DNA from: Putridiphycobacter sp045110285
GTDB lineage: Bacteria > Bacteroidota > Bacteroidia > Flavobacteriales_D > Crocinitomicaceae
Length of the DNA: 64,000 nt
Direction of reading: 5' to 3'
Assembly (NCBI GenBank): GCA_045110285.1
Contig: JBGCGA010000016.1
Coordinates: forward strand, 1-64,000
How positions within the stretch are numbered: position 1 is the first letter of the stretch; each line of letters opens with the position of its first letter. The notes below the pieces were generated by a model. That model had not been told where the DNA came from. It saw nothing but the letters and a program-made list of their open reading frames with translations, and ran no database searches. Positions 9,761 through 16,964 of this stretch are shown piece by piece. A program made the translations under genes and the position numbers.

Positions 9761-10591
9761 CTATAGTTTTTTTATCACATCATTCACCAAACTATCATTC
9801 CATAGCATTCTATAGTGTCCAATTTTATTGTAAGTAATTAGGTCGCTATTCGGCACTTTTTCATGCATTAATTCTGAATTTTTTATAGAAATAATTTTGT
9901 CTTCCTGATCGTGAAAAATATACAAGTGCTCAAAGTTCGATTGAAGCAATTTATTATGAATGTACATTTGCTCTAAATCTTCACACAATATTTTGGATGC
10001 TTTGTCAACTAATTTTGTGTAGGCTTTATCGCCCAAATTAATGATGTCTTTAAATTCCTTGAAGATGACGTCCATTTTGTTTGGACTGGTTAGAAAAAAT
10101 AGTTTATCAACTTTAATTGCTGGCAATTCTGAAAGTGCGTATCCGGTAACAGCCGAGCCAAACGAATGTGAAATAATACTTATATTTTTATTGGTTGAAA
10201 GTGAATTGATTAATACTTTAACTGCGTTCTTACATTCAATGATGGTTGTTTTTTCTGATTGATAGTGTGCATGAGCGGGTAGATTTAGGCTGATGACATA
10301 CTTATCTTTTTTAATAAGTGGTTCAACAAATTTTGAAAGAGAACCAGCGTTAGAATCCCATCCGTGTATCAGCAAAACAATATCATGTTTTGAATCACCA
10401 AAAGTATAGGTATGTATTGGTTCAGAACCAAAGGGAATATCCTGTCTTTTTGCCGAACTATAAAATGGTTTTTCGCGATCTCGAATGTCCTTTTTTCTAA
10501 CTTTCTTAAACAATTCAAAAGCTTGGTTTGTCGCTAACCGCGGACTTAGAATTGAAATGGTTCCGAAATAAAGTTTTATTAATTTAAGCAT
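9761..10591 (-). CDS. Alpha/beta hydrolase of unknown substrate
   Basis: A 276-residue protein with an alpha/beta hydrolase fold. It has an oxyanion-type motif LLIHGWDSNAGS (residues about 70-82), a nucleophile elbow ISHSFGSAV near residue 141, an acidic residue in FHDQEDKII, and the catalytic histidine in IGHYRML near the C-terminus. The elbow reads S-H-S-F-G rather than the usual G-x-S-x-G; Ser at the first small position is tolerated in this fold. It follows a TetR regulator gene on the same strand and carries an operator-like sequence just before its start, so it is probably controlled by that regulator. Substrate unknown. Confidence 0.8.
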   Translation of the reverse strand: MLKLIKLYFGTISILSPRLATNQAFELFKKVRKKDIRDREKPFYSSAKRQDIPFGSEPIHTYTFGDSKHDIVLLIHGWDSNAGSLSKFVEPLIKKDKYVISLNLPAHAHYQSEKTTIIECKNAVKVLINSLSTNKNISIISHSFGSAVTGYALSELPAIKVDKLFFLTSPNKMDVIFKEFKDIINLGDKAYTKLVDKASKILCEDLEQMYIHNKLLQSNFEHLYIFHDQEDKIISIKNSELMHEKVPNSDLITYNKIGHYRMLWNDSLVNDVIKKL

Positions 10592-10594
10592 ATT

Positions 10595-10608
10595 ATACTG
10601 ATTGGTAT
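10595..10608. promoter_or_regulatory. Candidate TetR operator before the alpha/beta hydrolase gene
   Basis: ATACTGATTGGTAT lies 4-17 bases upstream of the hydrolase start codon. It is a diverged copy of the palindrome found upstream of the TetR gene (ATACCAATTGGTAT). The two sites share 14 identical bases (ATTGGTATATTTTA, at 10601-10614 and 11276-11289). The outer half-sites ATAC/GTAT remain complementary. The position, overlapping the likely 5' untranslated region, suits repression by the adjacent TetR protein. Binding is inferred. Confidence 0.5.
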
Positions 10609-10654
10609 ATTTTAATTAAGTACTTTGGCTGTCGCTCAGCACAAAGAAAAGTTT

Positions 10655-11251
10655 TTAGAGTGCGATATCTTTTTCAATCATATGATTGAGACCTTTAACC
10701 ATGTCTTTCATATAAATTTCTTTTTTGGTGGTCATGGTCATAAATACGGCACCTTCAATTCTTGCAAAAATTTGCCTAGCATAATACTTTGAATCAATAC
10801 TTTGCTTAATTTCATTATTTGCAATTCCTGATTCTATTACAGATTCAATAAATTTTTGAACGTTGCCAATTGCCTTTTGTACTTTTTGCATCAGAACAGG
10901 GTCTTGATGATTGGCATCAACACCAATATTCAAAACTGGGCAGCCTCCAAAATCAAGAGTAAACTGATAGTATTTACTGTAAAATTTTGTAATTGCTAAC
11001 AGTTTATTAATTGCCGATTTTTCCTTTTCAATTTCAATTGCAATAGCATTGGTTATTAGGTTTATATTGTAACTAAAAGATTTTATTGCTAATTCGTTTT
11101 TATTTAGGAAATTACCGTAAATAGCTCCTTTAGTTAAACCTGTAGCCAATGTTATATCAGCCATTGAGGTTGCTGAATACCCTTTTTTATTAAAAACAGG
11201 AGCAACTTTTTGAATAATATAAGCAGATGTTAGTTCAGCTTTTTTTGGCAT
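10655..11251 (-). CDS. TetR/AcrR family transcriptional regulator
   Basis: A 198-residue regulator. The N-terminal helix-turn-helix is clear (GYSATSMADITLATGLTKGAIYGNFLNKNELA, residues about 23-54); the C-terminal ligand domain contains FGGCPVLNIGVDANH and EGAVFMTMT, which resemble the QacR/AcuR-like group with a TetR_C domain. The ligand is unknown. It sits between the AI-2E permease and the hydrolase, all on the minus strand. A near-perfect 30-base palindrome lies 11-40 bases upstream of its start and a related half-palindrome precedes the hydrolase, so it probably represses itself and the hydrolase. Confidence 0.88.
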   Translation of the reverse strand: MPKKAELTSAYIIQKVAPVFNKKGYSATSMADITLATGLTKGAIYGNFLNKNELAIKSFSYNINLITNAIAIEIEKEKSAINKLLAITKFYSKYYQFTLDFGGCPVLNIGVDANHQDPVLMQKVQKAIGNVQKFIESVIESGIANNEIKQSIDSKYYARQIFARIEGAVFMTMTTKKEIYMKDMVKGLNHMIEKDIAL

Positions 11252-11261
11252 TTGACAAATA

Positions 11262-11291
11262 TATAAAAAATACCAATTGGTATATTTTATA
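11262..11291. promoter_or_regulatory. 30-base palindrome, likely TetR autoregulatory operator
   Basis: An inverted repeat centred between 11276 and 11277. All base pairs match from the centre out to 11262/11291 except one (11269/11284). The core is ATACCAATTGGTAT (11270-11283). It lies just upstream of the TetR start codon and overlaps the stop codon of the AI-2E permease gene. A related site is at 10595-10608. Such palindromes are the usual targets of TetR dimers. Confidence 0.65.
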
Positions 11292-12312
11292 CAATGCCTT
11301 TTTCCGATAGCAGTGTGGCAATTGGTTTTGTTGTTTTAAATTGCGAGAGTAGAATGACAAGAATAACAGTAATTGGCACGGAAAGCACCATTCCTGTTAT
11401 TCCCCAAATGGTTCCCCAAAAACTCAAAGCTAAAATAACAACAAGAGGACTTAGGTTTAATGTGTTTCCCATTACTTTTGGCTCAACAAAATTGCCAACT
11501 ATTACTTGAATAGCCCCTACAACTAATAAGACAATACCAAAATAGAAAATATCACCAAATTGTAATAATGCAATAAATGCGGGAAACAGTGTGCCGATCA
11601 GAGAACCAATTGTTGGAATGTAATTCATCAAGAAAATTAAGAATGCCCAAAAAATAGGAGTATCAACACCAATTATCGCTAGCGCAATATAACTTGCTAC
11701 TCCTGTTATAACACTAATGATGGTTTTTAAAGTAATATAACTACTTGTAGATTCATTTATTTTCGCAAGAATTTCACTCACTTCACCAAATTGTTTTTCC
11801 GAACTAAATACCTTTTTTAGTTTTTGTCTGAAAACGGTTTCTTCTAAAAACAGAAATAGAACATACAAAATAACCATAAAACCATTTGCAAAAATATCGG
11901 ACAGAGAGTTTAGCAGTGGCGAAAGGATTTTTGTTAATTTAAAGTCACCAGCATAGTTTTTTATTCGATCAAAAATATTGATGTCAAAAGAATCCAGTAC
12001 AGACTCGTTTACAGCCTTCAAGTTTTCTTCGTACACGGGAATCTGTTTTCCTAGCAATGCAATATTATCGACAAGTACATTAATTGCAATTCCGAGAAGC
12101 GAAAATAATATAACGGATGCCAATATAGACCAAACCCATATAGGTGTTTTATGACCTATGAGCGGAATTTTAACTAGCAGGTTTCTAAATTCAACAATTA
12201 AAAACCACACCAATAGCCCTAAAATAAATGGTATTATCAATGATTTACCTATAGCTAAAATCGCAATAATGCTAACGACAATAAAAATGTATGAAGCAAT
12301 TCTGTTAGCCAT
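11287..12312 (-). CDS. AI-2E family transporter (TqsA/PerM-like permease)
   Basis: A 341-residue polytopic inner-membrane protein with about 7-8 hydrophobic segments. Three are at the N-terminus (for example YIFIVVSIIAILAIGKSLIIPFI split over two helices). A soluble central stretch (residues about 90-200) precedes the conserved C-terminal part with PIFWAFLIFLMNYIPTIGS, GNFVEPKVMGNTLNLSPLVV and FWGTIWGITGMVLSVPITV, which define the family. Members export autoinducer-2 or act as antiporters or other efflux proteins; the substrate cannot be told from sequence. It starts 19 bases after the stop of the large methionine synthase gene, so it may be read through from the methionine operon. Confidence 0.9.
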   Translation of the reverse strand: MANRIASYIFIVVSIIAILAIGKSLIIPFILGLLVWFLIVEFRNLLVKIPLIGHKTPIWVWSILASVILFSLLGIAINVLVDNIALLGKQIPVYEENLKAVNESVLDSFDINIFDRIKNYAGDFKLTKILSPLLNSLSDIFANGFMVILYVLFLFLEETVFRQKLKKVFSSEKQFGEVSEILAKINESTSSYITLKTIISVITGVASYIALAIIGVDTPIFWAFLIFLMNYIPTIGSLIGTLFPAFIALLQFGDIFYFGIVLLVVGAIQVIVGNFVEPKVMGNTLNLSPLVVILALSFWGTIWGITGMVLSVPITVILVILLSQFKTTKPIATLLSEKGIV

Positions 12313-12331
12313 ATTCTAAATTTTTTAATTG

Positions 12332-15046
12332 TTAATCTGCCAGGTTGGAAGATAACCATTTTTTATAAACCTTAAAGGGCATACCTTTTCTATTGGCTAT
12401 GTCTTCAATTTGGTCGTCCTTTATTTTTCCAACCCCAAAATAATGCGCTTCTGGGTTCGAAAAATACCATCCACTCACAGATGCTGTAGGAAGCATTGCT
12501 AAACTTTCAGTCAAAGAAACGTCAGTATGCTTGGAGGCATCTAATAATTCAAAAAGCCCTATTTTTTCAGTATGGTCTGGATTAGCAGGGTAGCCCGGAG
12601 CTGGTCTTATTCCTATGTATTTTTCTTTTATTAATTCCTCTTTAGTGAGTTCGTTTTTTTCATACGCCCATAATTCTTGTCTCACTATTTCGTGAAGCTT
12701 TTCAGCAAATGCCTCCGCTAATCTATCAGCCAATGCCTTTAAAAGAATTGAATGGTAGTCGTCATGATCTGCTTCAAATTCTTTTATTTTAATGTCAATC
12801 CCTTTCCCTGCAGTTACTACAAAACCACCAATATAATCTTGAATACCACTGCTTTTTGGTGCAATAAAGTCAGCTAAAGAATGGTTTGCAGCCGACTCCG
12901 CTTTTTTTAATTGTTGCCTTAATGCGTATTGCTTGTAAATGATAGAAGATCTGCTATCATCTGAATAAAATTCAATGACATCATCATCAACTGTATTGGC
13001 TGGCCAAATACCAACACTGGCACTGGCTGTTAACCATTTGTGATTAACAATGTCTTTCAACATCTTTTGTGCATCTTTAAATAATTTACTGGCTTCCAAT
13101 CCTTTTTCAGGATCTGTTAATATTTCTGGGTATTTTTTGCGCATTTCCCACGTGTAGAAAAATGGCGTCCAATCAATGTATGGGATCAATTCATTGATGT
13201 CAAAATCGGAGTAATGTTTTATACCAGTGTAGTTTGGCTTTTTGATAAAAGCTTTTTTCCAATCAATTTTTTGCTTGTTTTTTCTTGCTTCAGCAATGGT
13301 TAAGTAAGTTTTAAAGCCTTTTTTCTTGGCATAGTTGGCACGAATTGTATCGTACTCAGTTTTAATATTATTGGTATACTTACTTTTATTTGAACCTAAT
13401 AATTCGCTGGCTACTGTTACCGATCTACTGGCATCAAGCACATGAACAGTGTCGCCATTGCTGTATTGTTCCTGAATTTTAACAGCTGTATGCACTTTAG
13501 AAGTAGTAGCTCCACCAATTAATAGTGGAATGGTCATACCCTCTTTCTGCATTTCTTCAGCCACACTGACCATTTCATCTAAGGATGGTGTAATTAATCC
13601 ACTTAATCCAATAATGTCAACATTTAATCTTTTTGCCTCACTCAATATTTTTTCAGTAGGAACCATGACACCCAAATCGACAATTTCATAATTGTTACAC
13701 GCTAATACGACGCCGACAATATTTTTACCAATATCGTGGACATCACCTTTTACTGTAGCGAGTAAAATCTTACCATTTGTTTGTCCTTCTGCTTTTGTCG
13801 CTTCAATGTATGGTAGGAGGTAGGCAACTGATTTTTTCATCACTCGAGCTGATTTTACAACCTGTGGCAAAAACATCTTTCCAGCTCCAAATAAATCACC
13901 AACTACATTCATACCGTTCATTAAATAGCCTTCAATTACCTCTATTGGCATATCAACTAATTGGCGCGCTTCCTCCATGTCTTCATCTGTAAAATCAGCT
14001 ATTCCTTTCACTAAAGCGTGCGTTATTCTTTCCTGAAGCGGCAGCAATCGCCATTCGGCAACTCCTTTTTCTTCTTTACTTGATTGCACTACATTTTCAG
14101 CAAAATCAAGCAGTTTTTCAGTGGCATCCTCTGATCTATTTAATAAAACATCTTCAACATATTTTAGCGCATCTTTTGGAATTTCGTCATACACCTCCAA
14201 CATGCTTGGATTCACTATCCCCATGTCCATACCTTCTTTAATGGCATGGTACAAAAACGCTGAATGCATAGCTTCACGAATGGCATTGTTTCCTCTAAAT
14301 GAAAACGATACATTACTCACTCCTCCACTAACATGCGCTCCTGGAAGGTTTTCACGGATCCAGCGAGTTGCCCTAAAAAAGTCCATGGCATTATTTCTAT
14401 GCTCTTCCATTCCAGTGGCAACAGGGAAAATATTGGGATCAAAAATGATATCTTGAGGTGGGAAGTTTACTTCATTCACCAATATATCGTATGATTTCTT
14501 GCAAATCTCCACTCTTCTTTCATATGAGTCTGCTTGCCCAATCTCATCAAAAGCCATTACAATTACTGCGGCTCCGTACGATTTTATTATTTTGGCTTGA
14601 TGAATAAATTCATCCTTTCCTTCTTTTAAACTAATCGAGTTCACCACTGATTTTCCTTGAACGCACCGTAGTCCCGCTTCAATAATATTCCATTTGGAGC
14701 TGTCAATCATTATTGGAACTCTCGCAATGTCTGGCTCAGCTGCAATTAGTTTTAAAAACTTTACCATGGCCTCTTTTCCATCAATTAAACCGTCGTCCAT
14801 ATTGATGTCAATGATTTGAGCGCCATTTTCAACTTGTTCTCGAGCAACCGATAATGCTTCGTCAAATAAATCATCTTTGATTAAACGCAGAAATTTTTTG
14901 GACCCTGCAACATTGGTGCGTTCACCTACATTGATAAAATTTGCTTCAGGCGTAACAATTAATGGTTCAAGACCACTTAATTTTAGTGGTGATAAATTTT
15001 TCCATTTGAAAATATAATCTCCTGTATAATCTGGATGTAAACTCAT
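12332..15046 (-). CDS. metH: Cobalamin-dependent methionine synthase, folate/B12/activation part (split MetH)
   Basis: 904 residues carrying the last three modules of MetH. They are the pterin-binding (methyltetrahydrofolate) domain (residues about 25-300, FINVGERTNVAGSKKFLRLI), the cap and B12-binding domains with the cobalt-ligand motif GDVHDIGKNIVG (His near 437) and GLSGLITPSLDEM, and the activation domain binding S-adenosylmethionine (RPAPGYPANPDHTEK near 815). The homocysteine-binding module is absent and is encoded separately at 15743-16723, so the full enzyme needs both proteins. It moves methyl from methyltetrahydrofolate to homocysteine via cob(I)alamin. A 258-base repeat-rich gap precedes it; no Bacteroidota-type promoter was seen there, so transcription probably comes from the SAM-riboswitch promoter upstream. 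Confidence 0.95.
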   Translation of the reverse strand: MSLHPDYTGDYIFKWKNLSPLKLSGLEPLIVTPEANFINVGERTNVAGSKKFLRLIKDDLFDEALSVAREQVENGAQIIDINMDDGLIDGKEAMVKFLKLIAAEPDIARVPIMIDSSKWNIIEAGLRCVQGKSVVNSISLKEGKDEFIHQAKIIKSYGAAVIVMAFDEIGQADSYERRVEICKKSYDILVNEVNFPPQDIIFDPNIFPVATGMEEHRNNAMDFFRATRWIRENLPGAHVSGGVSNVSFSFRGNNAIREAMHSAFLYHAIKEGMDMGIVNPSMLEVYDEIPKDALKYVEDVLLNRSEDATEKLLDFAENVVQSSKEEKGVAEWRLLPLQERITHALVKGIADFTDEDMEEARQLVDMPIEVIEGYLMNGMNVVGDLFGAGKMFLPQVVKSARVMKKSVAYLLPYIEATKAEGQTNGKILLATVKGDVHDIGKNIVGVVLACNNYEIVDLGVMVPTEKILSEAKRLNVDIIGLSGLITPSLDEMVSVAEEMQKEGMTIPLLIGGATTSKVHTAVKIQEQYSNGDTVHVLDASRSVTVASELLGSNKSKYTNNIKTEYDTIRANYAKKKGFKTYLTIAEARKNKQKIDWKKAFIKKPNYTGIKHYSDFDINELIPYIDWTPFFYTWEMRKKYPEILTDPEKGLEASKLFKDAQKMLKDIVNHKWLTASASVGIWPANTVDDDVIEFYSDDSRSSIIYKQYALRQQLKKAESAANHSLADFIAPKSSGIQDYIGGFVVTAGKGIDIKIKEFEADHDDYHSILLKALADRLAEAFAEKLHEIVRQELWAYEKNELTKEELIKEKYIGIRPAPGYPANPDHTEKIGLFELLDASKHTDVSLTESLAMLPTASVSGWYFSNPEAHYFGVGKIKDDQIEDIANRKGMPFKVYKKWLSSNLAD

Positions 15047-15053
15047 TATTTTG

Positions 15054-15201
15054 ATGCTAGATTTCTAGACTGTTTCACTTCTAGATGCTAGACTTTTTTT
15101 ATTTAGATAATAGATTCTAGATCGTTTCACTGTTAGATATTAGAATCTTATATTGAATGCTAGACCGTTTTGCTGCTAGATGCTAGACTTTTTCGCAGAT
15201 A
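15054..15201. repeat. Imperfect tandem repeats rich in CTAGA, between QueF-like gene and metH
   Basis: Four diverged copies begin at about 15054, 15084, 15136 and 15179, each starting GATGCTAGA or a variant (GATATTAGA at 15136). Between them come segments such as TCTAGACTGTTTCACTTCTA and TCTAGATCGTTTCACTGTTA. Copy spacing is 30, 52 and 43 bases, so the array is irregular. The 258-base gap around it has no ORF. The repeats may be a small repetitive element or a processed or attenuating region of the operon mRNA; function unknown. Confidence 0.6.
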
Positions 15202-15248
15202 CTTTTTCAAGCCTTTTCACTGAAAAAACAAGAAAAACTAGTCTTTGA

Positions 15249-15305
15249 GCGCAGCGGTCTTTTGTCTAACAGCGCAGCGGTCTTGCATCTATGCGCTTTG
15301 CGCAT
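15249..15305. repeat. Direct repeat GCGCAGCGGTCTT plus short perfect hairpin at the end of the QueF-like gene
   Basis: The 13-base sequence GCGCAGCGGTCTT occurs twice, at 15249-15261 and 15272-15284. It is followed by ATGCGCTTTGCGCAT (15291-15305), a perfect 6-base-pair stem with a 3-base loop whose last base overlaps the stop codon of the QueF-like gene. The stretch is much more GC-rich than its surroundings. No U-tract follows the hairpin on the minus strand, so it is not a standard terminator. It may belong to the same repetitive element as the CTAGA repeats. Confidence 0.55.
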
Positions 15306-15739
15306 CACATCAACACACTCCAATCATCATTTCCAGATCTGCCGACCCAGTCTTTAAATTGTTCTTTTCCTCCTCTTGCGGCCCAGTCTGAGTCAATTGC
15401 TAATTTGGCTGAAATTCCACCTCTTGGATTACAAATCATTGAAATTCTTAGTCTTTCTGGCTCATAAACCTCCATTAAGTGATCATAAAAAATATTGATT
15501 AGTCTTTCGTAAGAGACTACAATATCACGCAAATGAAAAGAGTACTGCTTAAGTGATTTTAGCTCAATTATTTTGTTGCTTGGATACATGGTTAAAAATA
15601 CCGTTGCAAAATCTGGCTGTTCTTTCACTCCCAAAAATGTGAATTCCGGAATTTTTATTTTAATTTCATAAGCTTCCTTGCTTGGGTTAGGAATTGCTTT
15701 TAAAATTGTACTATCTATTTCTTGATATAATTTTGCCAT
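15305..15739 (-). CDS. QueF-family T-fold protein lacking the catalytic cysteine, in methionine operon
   Basis: A 144-residue protein clearly related to unimodular preQ0 reductase QueF. IPEFTFLGVKEQPDFATVF (31-49) aligns with the QueF segment containing the active-site Cys and Asp. IELKSLKQY (58-66) matches the QueF NADPH-motif E-[SL]-K-S-L-K. YERLINI (77-83) aligns with the substrate-site His-Glu region, and NPRGGIS follows. Asp43 and Glu78 are kept, but the position of the nucleophilic Cys is Gly37 (codon at 15629-15631), with one residue deleted beside it, and the His before the Glu is Tyr77. The only Cys is in MICNPRGG. It cannot use the known thioimide chemistry. It starts 3 bases after the homocysteine-methyltransferase gene under a SAM riboswitch, so its job is probably linked to methionine, folate or B12. 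Function unknown. Confidence 0.85.
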   Translation of the reverse strand: MAKLYQEIDSTILKAIPNPSKEAYEIKIKIPEFTFLGVKEQPDFATVFLTMYPSNKIIELKSLKQYSFHLRDIVVSYERLINIFYDHLMEVYEPERLRISMICNPRGGISAKLAIDSDWAARGGKEQFKDWVGRSGNDDWSVLM

Positions 15740-15742
15740 TTT

Positions 15743-16723
15743 TTAATTTTTATTATTTTGTATTAATTCATTCATTTTTCTAATGTGGTCGGGATTTGTG
15801 CCACAGCACCCACCTACAATATTCACTAAACCTTCGTCTAAAAAAGTTTTAATTTGATCGCCCATTTGTTCAGCGGACTCATCATATTCACCCATTTCGT
15901 TTGGAAGCCCGGCATTTGGATGGGCACTCACAAATAGGTTTGATTTTTGTTTTAAAGTTTTAAGATAGGGTTTCATGGCATTGGCACCCAAAGCGCAATT
16001 AAAACCGATACTTAATAAGTTAGCATGTTCAACTGAAATTAAGAATGCTTCTGCCGTTTGCCCCGATAATGTTCTTCCACTAGCATCAGTTATTGTACCT
16101 GAAACCATCACAGGAAGATCTACACCAGTAGCTTTTTTTACTTCATTTATTGCAAATAATGCAGCCTTGGCATTTAGTGTATCAAAAACTGTTTCTACTA
16201 GTAAAATATCTACTCCTCCTTCAATTAATCCGTTAATTTGTTCTTTGTAGGCTATTACTAATTCATCAAATTCTATATTCCTAAATCCCGGATCATTTAC
16301 ATCTGGCGAAATGGATAAGGTTCTGTTTGTAGGGCCAATTGACCCTGCCACAAATCGCGGTTTATCGGGTGTAAGTGCTGTGTATTTTTCTGCGCTAGCT
16401 TTGGCTATTTTTGCACTATGCAAATTAATGTCAAAAGCATATTTTTCTAATCCATAATCGGCTTGCGCAATAGCGGTACCACTGAAAGTATTTGTTTCAA
16501 TAATGTCAGCGCCTGCTTCTAAGTATTCTTCATGAATTGCGGTAATAATATCTGGCCGTGTGAGTGACAATAAATCATTATTTCCTTTCAAGGGCTTGCC
16601 ATGATTTTCGAACCACCCTTTTCTGAAATCATCTTCGGTTAAAGTATACCGCTGAATCATTGTACCCATGGCTCCATCAAGCAAAAGAATTCTTTCCTTT
16701 AAAATGTTTTTAATTGTTTGCAT
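15743..16723 (-). CDS. metH: Homocysteine S-methyltransferase module of split methionine synthase
   Basis: 326 residues matching only the N-terminal homocysteine-binding barrel of MetH. It starts ILLLDGAMGTMIQRY, and GNNDLLSLTRPDII and LVETVFDTLNAKAA are typical of the module. The three zinc-ligand cysteines are present: GFNCALG near 240 and GGCCGT at 304-309. It activates homocysteine as a zinc thiolate for methylation by the B12 module encoded at 12332-15046. It is the first gene after the SAM-I riboswitch (54 bases between aptamer and start codon), and the QueF-like gene begins 3 bases after its stop. A stand-alone BHMT/MmuM-type enzyme is less likely because the second gene carries all other MetH domains but not this one. 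Confidence 0.93.
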   Translation of the reverse strand: MQTIKNILKERILLLDGAMGTMIQRYTLTEDDFRKGWFENHGKPLKGNNDLLSLTRPDIITAIHEEYLEAGADIIETNTFSGTAIAQADYGLEKYAFDINLHSAKIAKASAEKYTALTPDKPRFVAGSIGPTNRTLSISPDVNDPGFRNIEFDELVIAYKEQINGLIEGGVDILLVETVFDTLNAKAALFAINEVKKATGVDLPVMVSGTITDASGRTLSGQTAEAFLISVEHANLLSIGFNCALGANAMKPYLKTLKQKSNLFVSAHPNAGLPNEMGEYDESAEQMGDQIKTFLDEGLVNIVGGCCGTNPDHIRKMNELIQNNKN

Positions 16724-16776
16724 ATTCTACATTAGAATTGCAGTGAGACCGGTAAGTTGTGATTGGAGTTATTGAT

Positions 16777-16881
16777 CTTATAGTGATATGGTATTGACAT
16801 ATCAGGAATTGGCACCTTCATGCACTATAGCAAGGGTTGCCAAGGTATCACAGGGCCGGTCCCTCCACCTTTCTTTATAAG
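16777..16881 (-). promoter_or_regulatory. SAM-I (S-box) riboswitch aptamer upstream of metH operon
   Basis: On the minus strand the sequence contains the S-box core in order: AAAGGTGGAGGGACCGGCCC, GATACCTTGGCAACC and AAGGTGCCAATTCCTGA. The closing helix P1 is formed by CTTATA (16876-16881) and TATAAG (16777-16782), perfectly complementary. SAM-I aptamers bind S-adenosylmethionine and turn off methionine genes. The aptamer ends 54 bases before the homocysteine methyltransferase start. No strong terminator with a U-tract was seen there, so control of translation start is more likely, though this was not folded computationally. Confidence 0.95.
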
Positions 16882-16903
16882 TTTATAAAAAAATGAACTG
16901 GTA

Positions 16904-16931
16904 CAAAGGTATAACAGATTATTTAAAACAA
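16904..16931 (-). promoter_or_regulatory. Bacteroidota-type promoter for the SAM-riboswitch methionine operon
   Basis: On the minus strand TTG (16929-16931) is followed by exactly 17 bases and then TACCTTTG (16904-16911), fitting the Bacteroidota vegetative consensus TTG-N17-23-TAnnTTTG. Transcription would begin about 16897, some 16 bases before the 5' strand of riboswitch helix P1. The position and fit make this the likely start of the metH operon transcript. Confidence 0.75.
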
Positions 16932-16964
16932 CAAGAAATAATTAGTAATTTGCTTTGTGACTAA

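Noticed and set aside
15054..15201. CRISPR-like repeat array
   Set aside because: Copies are diverged, spacing varies (30, 52, 43 bases), and no cas genes are present.
15291..15305. Intrinsic terminator after the QueF-like gene
   Set aside because: The stem is only 6 base pairs and no T-run follows on the minus strand.
15305..15739. Ordinary queuosine enzyme QueF
   Set aside because: The nucleophilic Cys is Gly and the active-site His is Tyr; the operon is for methionine, not queuosine.
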